Notes under the pieces: model-generated
The model's database searches: none
What the model was told of the DNA's origin: nothing
Seen by the model: only the letters and a program-made list of their open reading frames with translations
Shown here: one piece after another, positions 1-5,143 of the stretch
How positions within the stretch are numbered: position 1 is the stretch's first letter
Layout of the letters: every line of letters starts with the position of its first letter
Program-made: the position numbers and the translations under genes
NCBI GenBank assembly: GCA_900549895.1
Contig: URQG01000156.1
Location: 1-5,143 of the forward strand
Direction of reading: 5' to 3'
DNA from: an uncultured Lachnobacterium sp.
Lineage (GTDB): Bacteria > Bacillota > Clostridia > Lachnospirales > Lachnospiraceae
DNA: 5,143 nucleotides

Positions 1-49
1 ACGAGATTACTACGCGTCTCGTGGGCTCGGAGATGTGTATAAGAGACAG
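1..49 (+). other. Nextera i7-side library adapter (artifact)
   Basis: Not genomic. Positions 1-7 (ACGAGAT) match the end of the Illumina P7 primer and 8-15 (TACTACGC) sit where the i7 index lies. Positions 16-30 are the Nextera read-2 tail (GTCTCGTGGGCTCGG), and 31-49 are the 19-bp Tn5 mosaic end AGATGTGTATAAGAGACAG. The index read as its reverse complement, GCGTAGTA, agrees with my memory of Nextera XT index N719. Genomic sequence begins at 50. The mosaic end here is a product of library preparation, not a natural Tn5 end. Confidence 0.98.
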
Positions 50-147
50 ATACGGTAGAAATCGATTTTACAGAAAAAGTAATTTTGGAACACTGTAAAG
101 TACAATTAGATATTGAAACAGGTGCAGGACAGTGTCGATTGGCATGA
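50..147 (+). CDS. Possible 3' tail of a gene cut by the contig start
   Basis: From 52 a frame reads TVEIDFTEKVILEHC and continues to a TGA at 145-147, giving about 31 residues with no start codon. It would be the C-terminus of a protein whose beginning lies off the contig. Support is modest: the composition is protein-like, with alternating charged and hydrophobic residues, and the stop falls about 20 bases before a strong hairpin that looks like a terminator (168-202), which is where a gene end is expected. Against it, the stretch is short, and another frame running 110-178 ends DWHDVFCMKEHPL and looks equally protein-like. A frameshift between the two is therefore possible. I do not recognise the family and assign no function. 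Confidence 0.3.
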
Positions 148-167
148 TGTGTTCTGCATGAAAGAAC

Positions 168-202
168 ATCCGCTATAAAATGGACAACATTTTGTGGCGG
201 AT
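168..202 (+). terminator. Strong hairpin, probable intrinsic terminator
   Basis: The arms CCGCTATAAAATG (170-182) and CATTTTGTGGCGG (188-200) pair over 13 positions, two of them G-U, around the 5-base loop GACAA. Two further A-T pairs extend the stem to 168/202. The bases that follow (201-208, ATTTCGTT) are T-rich but not a clean T-run, so termination may be imperfect. The hairpin sits just downstream of a possible gene end at 147 and about 335 bases before the next promoter, which fits an end-of-transcript role. It could instead be a structured RNA element. Confidence 0.6.
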
Positions 203-465
203 TTCGTTATAATAAAGGCAAGGACAAAATATACGGGGAAGGTGAGTGAGAAGGCAATACATTTTTGCGATGAGAATAATCTGCAGACATCGGAACCTTT
301 GGATTGGGAAATTTTTCAGGCAGAGAGCAGGAGGAGATGCTTGAAGTCTGTGATATGCTGGAGAAGCATTTGCCGAAAGACTGTCCGACGATGGAAGAAT
401 TGGTGTGGGCATATGGCGACGTGATGGTTCCGGTGGGAGCGGGACGCGAAGATGATGAAAAGTGA
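203..465 (+). pseudogene. Small unrecognised gene, apparently frameshifted
   Basis: Two overlapping frames look like halves of one small protein. The first (from about 203 in the frame of 194) reads KARTKYTGKVSEKAIHFCDE and on through SEPLDWEIFQAE near 324. The second (one base back, entered between 280 and about 335) reads EQEEMLEVCDMLEKHLPKD and ends VPVGAGREDDEK at the TGA 463-465. Joined, they make a soluble, acidic protein of about 85-90 residues. One base lost around 310-335 would explain the break. No well-placed ribosome binding site precedes the first half, and the nominal GTG at 194 lies inside the terminator stem, so the start is uncertain. No classic in-frame -1 slippery heptamer is visible, so decay or a sequencing error near the contig end is more likely than programmed frameshifting. 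Family and function are unknown. Confidence 0.3.
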
Positions 466-536
466 TACAAGTGATAGAAATTATATTGGGACATTCGGCA
501 AAGTGAGACAAAATTGGTGAAAAACAGAAAGCTGAA

Positions 537-566
537 TTGGAAAAGTAAAAAAAGCTTCTTTATTAT
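537..566 (+). promoter_or_regulatory. Candidate promoter of the HNH-like gene
   Basis: A -35-like TTGGAA (537-542; 4 of 6 to TTGACA) is followed after 18 bases by a -10-like TATTAT (561-566; 5 of 6 to TATAAT). Transcription would start near 573, leaving a leader of about 20 bases before the ATG at 594, just enough for the ribosome binding site at 581-586. The A/T-rich setting makes chance matches easy, so this is a moderate call. Confidence 0.4.
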
Positions 567-593
567 TGATTTGCAATACAGGGGGGATTTGAC

Positions 594-1802
594 ATGGAGG
601 AAACGAAAAATTTATGTATCTACACCAACAAAGATGATACACAGGCACATTTCAAGAATCAGGAGCACATCATTCCGGCATGTATCGGTGGGATGAAGAA
701 GCTTCCGAAGGGGTATGTCTCGGATGAAGTGAACACATTATTTTCGGGATTGGAATTGAAACTGGCAAGAAATTCGCCGATTACGCTTGTGCGTATGTTT
801 GTCGGGCCGGGAAAACGCGGAAGCCATAATCCGAAGCGAAGGGGCGGAGCCAGCAAGATCGTATCGGTGATGCAGTCCGATGAAACCGGTGAGTACAGCC
901 TTGGGTATATGCGTGTGGGAGTTCCGATTACCATTGATCAGATTCATATGGTATATTTGGAAGGTGGAAAGCGTCAGACCTCATTTCGTTTTGATACGGA
1001 AACTGTGGATGAGGATCATTTTCAAGAACGTGTCGCAGAGTGGATACACGAATTGGCAGAATTTGATGGTCAGGCAACGATACTGCAGAAGAAAGAAATG
1101 CCGGAAAATGAGGTTATATTGGGCAAAGAAAGCGGCCGATGGTATCTGGCTACGTCTACAGACAAAGAAGAAGTGTTAAAAGAGGAACTGATGAAGGATC
1201 TACGATTGTTAGGCGCTGCGAATGAGAAGGGACTGTTGAATACGTCGAATGCAGATGCGCAGGAAAATGAGTCCTCTGGTATAGTGGACATGCAAATGCC
1301 TCATAAAGGAAGGAACCATGTTACGTCCGATATACGGCAGGAAATCGATTTATATGCATATTATCGCGTGGTTGCAAAGATCGCCTTCAACTGTCTTGCG
1401 GAAGTCAGAGGCAGAGAATATGTCATGCAACAGAAATTTGATCCTATTCGGGAAGCGATCCTTACCGGAAAAGATATTGAACAGATGGTAATGATGCCGG
1501 GGAAGGAAAATTCACATGCGGATGTATTAAATAAATTAGAAAATGCAAAAGGCTTTGGAGTGTGGAGGCATATGATATGCATCACACGGATTCCGAATGG
1601 TCTGGTAGCGGAAGTGATGCTGTATGGAGATGCAAACCCAATGTTTGTAGTGTTATCGAAGGAGGATTGCCGCGACTTCGGTGAAATGGATGGATATGTA
1701 TGCGACTGGGAGAATCGGAGAGAGATGCGGTTTCTTGATTATCTTGGGAAAATCACACGCGAAGGTCGTGAACCGTATGAGTGGGATGAAGTGGAAGAAT
1801 AA
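594..1802 (+). CDS. HNH-endonuclease-like protein, zinc cysteines missing
   Basis: A 402-residue soluble protein with no signal peptide or membrane segment. The ATG is preceded by GGGGGG (581-586) with 7 bases of spacing. Residues 7-54 resemble a beta-beta-alpha HNH nuclease core: CIYT (8-11), the hallmark EHIIP (24-28, His25 the expected general base), GG (32-33), then VSDEVNTLFSGLE (42-54), whose Asn47 fits the central N of HNH. In typical relatives CIYT is a CxxC and the second stretch reads like CxxCN. Here only Cys8 remains, so zinc binding at that knuckle looks lost. A basic GPGKRG stretch (about 72-77) follows. A second conserved-looking block at 252-291 (YYRVVAKIAFN, then FDPIREAI from 282) recalls the C-terminal part of HNH_5-type proteins, by memory only. 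The role could be DNA cleavage in defence or mobile DNA, or a non-catalytic remnant. It has its own likely promoter and is separated by 212 bases from the polysaccharide operon, so no functional link is implied. Confidence 0.65.
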   Translation: MEETKNLCIYTNKDDTQAHFKNQEHIIPACIGGMKKLPKGYVSDEVNTLFSGLELKLARNSPITLVRMFVGPGKRGSHNPKRRGGASKIVSVMQSDETGEYSLGYMRVGVPITIDQIHMVYLEGGKRQTSFRFDTETVDEDHFQERVAEWIHELAEFDGQATILQKKEMPENEVILGKESGRWYLATSTDKEEVLKEELMKDLRLLGAANEKGLLNTSNADAQENESSGIVDMQMPHKGRNHVTSDIRQEIDLYAYYRVVAKIAFNCLAEVRGREYVMQQKFDPIREAILTGKDIEQMVMMPGKENSHADVLNKLENAKGFGVWRHMICITRIPNGLVAEVMLYGDANPMFVVLSKEDCRDFGEMDGYVCDWENRREMRFLDYLGKITREGREPYEWDEVEE

Positions 1803-1870
1803 CCAATGCAATGTGAAAAAAGCAGGGGAATCAGCGATAAATGACAAAACGAGTCGAAAAACGGAAAAAG

Positions 1871-1899
1871 TGGATATATCGGTGTATATATGATATAAT
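1871..1899 (+). promoter_or_regulatory. Extended -10 promoter of the polysaccharide operon
   Basis: A perfect extended -10, TGATATAAT (1891-1899), is preceded with 17-base spacing by a -35-like TGGATA (1871-1876; 4 of 6). Transcription would start near 1906, giving a leader of about 110 bases before the GTG at 2015. A second perfect TATAAT lies at 1951-1956 but has neither a good -35 nor a TG extension, so I rate it as weaker. The long leader carries the inverted repeat at 1920-1949. Confidence 0.55.
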
Positions 1900-1902
1900 G
1901 AA

Positions 1903-1918
1903 GCCTGCTGAAGCAGGC
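1903..1918. repeat. 16-bp palindrome at the predicted transcription start
   Basis: GCCTGC (1903-1908) and GCAGGC (1913-1918) are perfect inverted copies around TGAA. No T-run follows on the + strand, so this is a poor terminator for the gene ending at 1802. It lies immediately downstream of the -10 at 1894-1899 and overlaps the predicted start near 1906. Most of the left arm would therefore not be transcribed, and the element fits a protein-binding operator better than an RNA hairpin. If the transcript arrives from further upstream it could still fold as a 6-bp stem with a tetraloop. Confidence 0.5.
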
Positions 1919-1919
1919 G

Positions 1920-1949
1920 TATGTCATCATGCTAGCACCTAGTGACATA
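1920..1949 (+). promoter_or_regulatory. Two-helix inverted repeat in the operon leader
   Basis: TATGTCA (1920-1926) and TGACATA (1943-1949) are perfect inverted copies 16 bases apart. Inside them CTAG (1932-1935) can pair with CTAG (1939-1942) around the loop CAC. The folded RNA would be a 7-bp helix, a 5-base bulge on the 5' side (1927-1931) and a 4-bp helix. It lies entirely within the predicted leader and has no T-run after it, so it is not a simple terminator. It may be an RNA site for an antiterminator or attenuator, or a DNA operator. The sequence alone does not decide which. Confidence 0.45.
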
Positions 1950-2000
1950 ATATAATTACTTAGTTTGAGAAGAAAAGCAGGTATAAATTGTGCTGGATTG

Positions 2001-2006
2001 AAGGAG
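2001..2006 (+). promoter_or_regulatory. Ribosome binding site that sets the GTG start at 2015
   Basis: AAGGAG lies 8 bases before the GTG at 2015-2017, which is ideal spacing. The open frame extends upstream to a TTG at 1988, but that codon has no ribosome binding site and would place this AAGGAG inside the coding region. The GTG start is therefore preferred. Confidence 0.85.
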
Positions 2007-2014
2007 ATTTACGA

Positions 2015-3874
2015 GTGGCACGAAATAAGAAGTTGGGTAAAGTTGTAAAAGGGTTAGTTTGCGTGGCGGGAGTTACATTCGCTGGAATGTACCTTGTGGC
2101 AAGAAAGAAAAAATCTGATTATACATATAAGGATGAACCGGCGGAACAGAATCCGTTTGCTGGCAAGAAGGTTGTTTTCGTACAAGATGATAATGATGAT
2201 GAGAATGCGGATGGAGTGCGAGGACATCTGGAAGCCGTAAGTGTTTCCGTACAACAGCAGTCTCTTTATAGTAAATATGGCAAGCGAATGTTGGATGTGG
2301 TACTTTCGTTTGGTGGATTAGTTGTTTTATCTCCTGTATATGCAGCGATTGCGCTCGCAATCAAAATCGAAGATCCGGGACCGGTTCTGTTTACGCAGAA
2401 GAGAGTCGGACAGAATAAAGAATATTTTAAATTACATAAGTTTAGAAGCATGAAGGTATCTACTCCGCATGATGTGCCGACGCATCAGCTGGAGAATCCG
2501 GAACAGTACATAACAAAGGTGGGAAAATTTATCCGTGCGCATAGCTTGGATGAGCTTCCGCAGATCTGGGATATCTTTGTAGGAAATATGAGTGTCATTG
2601 GTCCGAGACCGGGCTTGTGGAATCAGGATCTGCTTACCGCAGAGAGGGATAAATATGGTGCGAATGATGTGAAGCCGGGATTGACCGGATGGGCGCAGAT
2701 TAACGGAAGAGATGAATTGGAGATTCCGGTGAAAGCAAAACTGGACGGTGAGTATGTGCAGAAACAATCACTTTTGTTTGACGTGAAATGTTTTTTGGGA
2801 ACGATATCCAAGGTGTCACATGATGACAGCGTGGTAGAAGGTGGAACAGGAGAGATGAAGAAGAAACCCTATCATTATACGGATGGAAAATCAGATGAAG
2901 AATTGATTGGAAATATTGGCTTCGGAGAACCGGTCGAAGTGGATCCAGAGGCGAAGAAAAAGGTGCTGGTCACAGGTGCCGGCTCCTATATCGGACAGTC
3001 TTTTATCCAATATGCAAAGAAGTACTATCCAGACAATTTTGAAATTGAAGAATTGGATATGACGGATGCAGCATGGCGGGATAAAGATTTTTCAGAGTAT
3101 GATGTGGTCTATCATGTGGCTGGTATCGCGCACGCGGATGTGGGAAAGGTATCCGAAGAAATAAAAAGTAAGTATTACGAGGTAAATACCGGCTTGGCTG
3201 TGGAAGCGGCTGAAAAAGCAAAACGAGAAGGGGTTAAGACGTTTATCTTTATGTCTTCTATGATTGTTTATGGCGATTCGGCACCATACGGACAACGAAA
3301 AGTAATTGATGAGACGACAGTTCCCAAGCCGGCAAACTTCTACGGTGACAGTAAGATTCAGGCGGATGTGGCTGTTCGCAAATTGGCGGATGCTACTTAT
3401 AAAGTCATTGTTTTACGTCCGCCAATGATCTATGGAAAAGGCAGCAAGGGAAACTATCGTACATTAGCTAAGCTTGCAAAGAAATTGCCGGTATTTCCAG
3501 ATGTGGATAATGAGAGAAGCATGCTTTATATCGAGAATTTGTGCGAGTTCTTATGTCAGGTTATGTTGCTTAAACCATATCATAGAAATTCGGTTGTATT
3601 GTTGCCTCAAAATGGAGAGTGGACAAAAACATCGGATATGGTAAAAGTGATTGCACAGGCTAGTGGAAAAAAGATTGTAGAGTTAAAAGGTTTTGCATCG
3701 GCAGTCTGGATTGGAAGTAAGATGCTGGGAAAGATAGGTGGTCTTGTTAATAAGGCGTTTGGTAATAGTTGTTATTTGCATGTAATTAGCAAATATGAGG
3801 GGATAGATTATCAGAAGATATCTTTGTTGGAGTCTGTTGTTAGGTCGGAAAGAAAAGTTGGAGAGGTATACTGA
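2015..3874 (+). CDS. Phosphoglycosyl transferase fused to SDR sugar-nucleotide enzyme
   Basis: A 619-residue fusion starting at GTG 2015. Residues about 8-29 form an N-terminal membrane helix, followed by basic residues and an acidic linker (57-66). Residues about 85-280 are a bacterial sugar transferase (monotopic phosphoglycosyl transferase, PglC/WbaP type): KRMLD (90-94), a re-entrant hydrophobic helix (about 95-117), GPVLFTQKRVGQ (122-133), KFRSM (142-146), the catalytic Asp179-Glu180 in SLDELPQ, GPRP (196-199) and KPGLTGWAQINGRDE (220-234). After a linker of about 30 residues, about 315-610 is an extended SDR: TGAGSYIG (320-327) for NAD(P), Ser414/Ser415, and Tyr443-x3-Lys447. By family knowledge the first domain moves a sugar phosphate from a UDP-sugar to undecaprenyl phosphate. 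The SDR is probably a UDP-hexosamine 4-epimerase or 4-keto-6-deoxy reductase that makes that substrate. The stop is 7 bases before the next start, indicating one operon. The continuous frame and complete motifs in both halves argue for a real fusion. I recall similar long sugar transferases in Lachnospiraceae. Confidence 0.9.
   Translation: MARNKKLGKVVKGLVCVAGVTFAGMYLVARKKKSDYTYKDEPAEQNPFAGKKVVFVQDDNDDENADGVRGHLEAVSVSVQQQSLYSKYGKRMLDVVLSFGGLVVLSPVYAAIALAIKIEDPGPVLFTQKRVGQNKEYFKLHKFRSMKVSTPHDVPTHQLENPEQYITKVGKFIRAHSLDELPQIWDIFVGNMSVIGPRPGLWNQDLLTAERDKYGANDVKPGLTGWAQINGRDELEIPVKAKLDGEYVQKQSLLFDVKCFLGTISKVSHDDSVVEGGTGEMKKKPYHYTDGKSDEELIGNIGFGEPVEVDPEAKKKVLVTGAGSYIGQSFIQYAKKYYPDNFEIEELDMTDAAWRDKDFSEYDVVYHVAGIAHADVGKVSEEIKSKYYEVNTGLAVEAAEKAKREGVKTFIFMSSMIVYGDSAPYGQRKVIDETTVPKPANFYGDSKIQADVAVRKLADATYKVIVLRPPMIYGKGSKGNYRTLAKLAKKLPVFPDVDNERSMLYIENLCEFLCQVMLLKPYHRNSVVLLPQNGEWTKTSDMVKVIAQASGKKIVELKGFASAVWIGSKMLGKIGGLVNKAFGNSCYLHVISKYEGIDYQKISLLESVVRSERKVGEVY
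3860..3866 (+). promoter_or_regulatory. Ribosome binding site of the GT4 gene, long spacing
   Basis: GGAGAGG lies inside the end of the upstream gene, 15 bases before the ATG at 3882, which is longer than usual. No other start codon between them is in frame. The protein start MKTIWIIDHYSSEP matches the beginning expected for this glycosyltransferase family, so 3882 is kept. An open frame reaches back to an ATG at 3837, but that would overlap the upstream gene by 38 bases and add residues not expected in the family. Confidence 0.55.
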
Positions 3875-3881
3875 AAATAAT

Positions 3882-5094
3882 ATGAAAACAATATGGATTA
3901 TAGATCACTACTCATCAGAACCCCAGTATGGTGGAATATCAAGGCAATATGATTTCGCAAGACAACTTGCCAAGATGAATTATAACGTAGTAGTAATAGC
4001 ATCGGGATTTTCGCATTTTACTCATACGTACATATCGGAGGAGAATATTTTTGTAAATGAGATTGAACCCTTGGTGCATTATGTGTATTTAAAAACTTCT
4101 GCTTATCAGACAAATGGCGGTGTTGGAAGAGCTAAAAACATGATTGACTTTTTGAGAAAGGTTCTCAAATATGAAAGTTACATTGCAACAAAGTATGGTA
4201 GGCCAGATGTGGTAAATGGATGTTCAGTACATCCACTTGCCTGGGTTGCAGCTCAAAAAGTTGCAAAAAAATATCATGTACGGTTTTGTGCAGAAGTAAG
4301 AGATTTTTGGCCTAGAATATGGGTCGTATCAGGAGAAAAGAGGCCAATAGATCCCATGGTTGTTTTTTTTGATAAAATTCAGACATGGGCATTTAAGCGT
4401 GCAGATAGAATTATTTATTCTATGTATCATGGAGACAAATATATTTGTGGCGAATTAGGCTATGATCCTAAAAAAACGTATCTTATTGGTCAACCAATGG
4501 ATTGTGAAAGGTATGATATAAATAAGAAAAGGAAAGAAGTTTTGCCAGAGGAAATATTACATTTTATTGAAGACAGTTTTGTGTGTTCATTTGCTGGATA
4601 TTATATGACATACGAAGGGGTCTATGTGATGCTTGAGGCGGCAAAGATTCTAAGAGACAAAGGGTTGCCGATAAAAATGGTATTTATAGGTAGCGGACAA
4701 GAAAAAGATGGAATGCTTCAGTATGTTGCTGAGAATAATCTTACAAATGTATTGGTTTATAATCGAATAGCCAAGGAAGCGGTTCCTGCATTACTGTCAA
4801 ATAGTCAGGTGTGTATGGCACATCTTGAAGTTGAAGGACATAAAGAGGTATATAAATATGGGGTGTCAAAGAACAAGGTAAATGAATATCTGTATTCAGG
4901 AGCCTGCACATTGTATGGATTCTTGTACAAAGATGATGCTGTAGCTACTAGCGGAGGTGGCTTGATGTTTGAACCTTATGACGCTGTTGATTTGGCTGAA
5001 AAGATTGAATATGTATATTCACTCACACCTGAGGAAAGAAGTAAATATGGTCAGTGCGGAAGAGCGTATATTAAGAGTAATCACAATGTAAATG
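3882..5094 (+). CDS. GT4-family glycosyltransferase, 3' end missing
   Basis: 404 genuine residues are present, of a protein likely to be only slightly longer. It has the two-Rossmann GT-B layout with no membrane segment. In the N-terminal half are IDHYSSEPQYGG (7-18), a GIS-R loop typical of acceptor-side motifs, and EVRDFWP (138-144). The C-terminal half begins at about AGYY (238-241), with IGSG (269-272) and the donor-site stretch YGVSKNKVNEYLYSG (326-340), where Lys332 and Glu335 fit the GT4 nucleotide-sugar pocket. It resembles WbuB-type N-acetyl-hexosamine transferases, so it probably adds the second sugar to the lipid-linked residue made by the upstream enzyme, at the cytoplasmic face of the membrane. 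Donor and acceptor are inferred, not seen. The gene is more AT-rich than its neighbour. The frame continues past 5094 into adapter and gives a false tail AVSYTHLTLPTILRV, which must be trimmed. The true stop is off the contig. Confidence 0.88.
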
Positions 5095-5143
5095 CTGTCT
5101 CTTATACACATCTGACGCTGCCGACGATCTTACGCGTGTAGAT
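5095..5143 (-). other. Nextera i5-side library adapter (artifact)
   Basis: Not genomic. Positions 5095-5113 are the inverted Tn5 mosaic end CTGTCTCTTATACACATCT, 5114-5127 (GACGCTGCCGACGA) are the complement of the Nextera read-1 tail, 5128-5135 (TCTTACGC) occupy the i5 index place, and 5136-5143 (GTGTAGAT) start the P5 primer complement. The index in its usual orientation is GCGTAAGA, which I recall as Nextera XT S517. Genomic sequence ends at 5094. Confidence 0.98.

Noticed and set aside
31..49. Tn5 mosaic end, with its inverted copy at 5095-5113, resembling a 5-kb transposon with terminal repeats
   Set aside because: Both copies are joined to Illumina read tails, index sequences and P7/P5 primer ends. 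They come from library tagmentation, not from a natural mobile element.
308..320. Programmed -1 frameshift site in the run GAAATTTTTCAG
   Set aside because: The string AAATTTT is in the wrong frame for the X-XXY-YYZ rule relative to the upstream reading frame, and the downstream pairing was not convincing. A one-base deletion is simpler.
173..511. Minus-strand open frames of about 95-112 codons across the 5' region
   Set aside because: They have low-complexity Pro/Ser/His-rich translations, no ribosome binding sites, and lie opposite better + strand signals.
659..934. Minus-strand open frames opposite the HNH-like gene
   Set aside because: They are shadows of the + strand coding frame, with no recognisable motifs or start signals.
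1903..1918. Intrinsic terminator for the gene ending at 1802
   Set aside because: The stem is only 6 bp, no T-run follows it on the + strand, and it sits immediately after a strong extended -10.
1894..1956. Invertible promoter flanked by inverted repeats, as in some phase-variable capsule loci
   Set aside because: The inverted repeats found here are short, closely spaced and do not flank a promoter, and no recombinase gene is in the window.
1988..2014. TTG start at 1988 for the fusion gene
   Set aside because: It has no ribosome binding site, and an ideal AAGGAG at 2001-2006 lies 8 bases before the GTG at 2015 in the same frame.
4361..4370. T-run in the GT4 gene as a possible frameshift
   Set aside because: The reading frame and family motifs continue unbroken on both sides.

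Overview
The window is a short contig of bacterial DNA, real from about 50 to 5094, with Illumina Nextera library adapter still attached at both ends (1-49 and 5095-5143). These adapter bases are not biological. The source is most likely a gut Firmicute of the Lachnospiraceae type. The grounds are GC of roughly 40-45% by eye, strong purine-rich ribosome binding sites, and proteins that resemble, from memory, polysaccharide enzymes of that family. All supported genes are on the + strand.

Layout. Positions 50-593 hold no intact gene. There is a possible 3' tail of a gene cut by the contig end, a strong hairpin that looks like an intrinsic terminator (168-202), a small coding stretch that appears frameshifted (about 203-465), and a plausible promoter (537-566). 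Positions 594-1802 encode a 402-residue protein with an HNH-endonuclease-like N-terminus (an EHIIP motif) that lacks the usual zinc-binding cysteine pairs. Positions 1803-2014 are a regulatory intergenic region with an extended -10 promoter, a 16-bp palindrome near the predicted transcription start, and a second, larger two-helix inverted repeat in the leader.

From 2015 a polysaccharide operon begins. Its first gene (2015-3874) is a fusion of an N-terminal membrane anchor, a monotopic phosphoglycosyl transferase and an extended SDR sugar-nucleotide enzyme. Seven bases later comes a GT4-type glycosyltransferase (3882-5094), cut near its C-terminus by the contig end. The likely division of labour is that the SDR domain finishes a UDP-sugar, the transferase domain loads its sugar phosphate onto undecaprenyl phosphate at the inner face of the membrane, and the GT4 enzyme adds the next sugar of a capsule or exopolysaccharide repeat unit. 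The exact sugars cannot be read from the sequence.

The points most worth a second look are the adapter ends (which also create a false protein C-terminus), the cysteine-less HNH-like protein, the fusion enzyme and the structured operon leader. I see no CRISPR array, tRNA, rRNA or insertion sequence. I do not find a clearly new biological system here.
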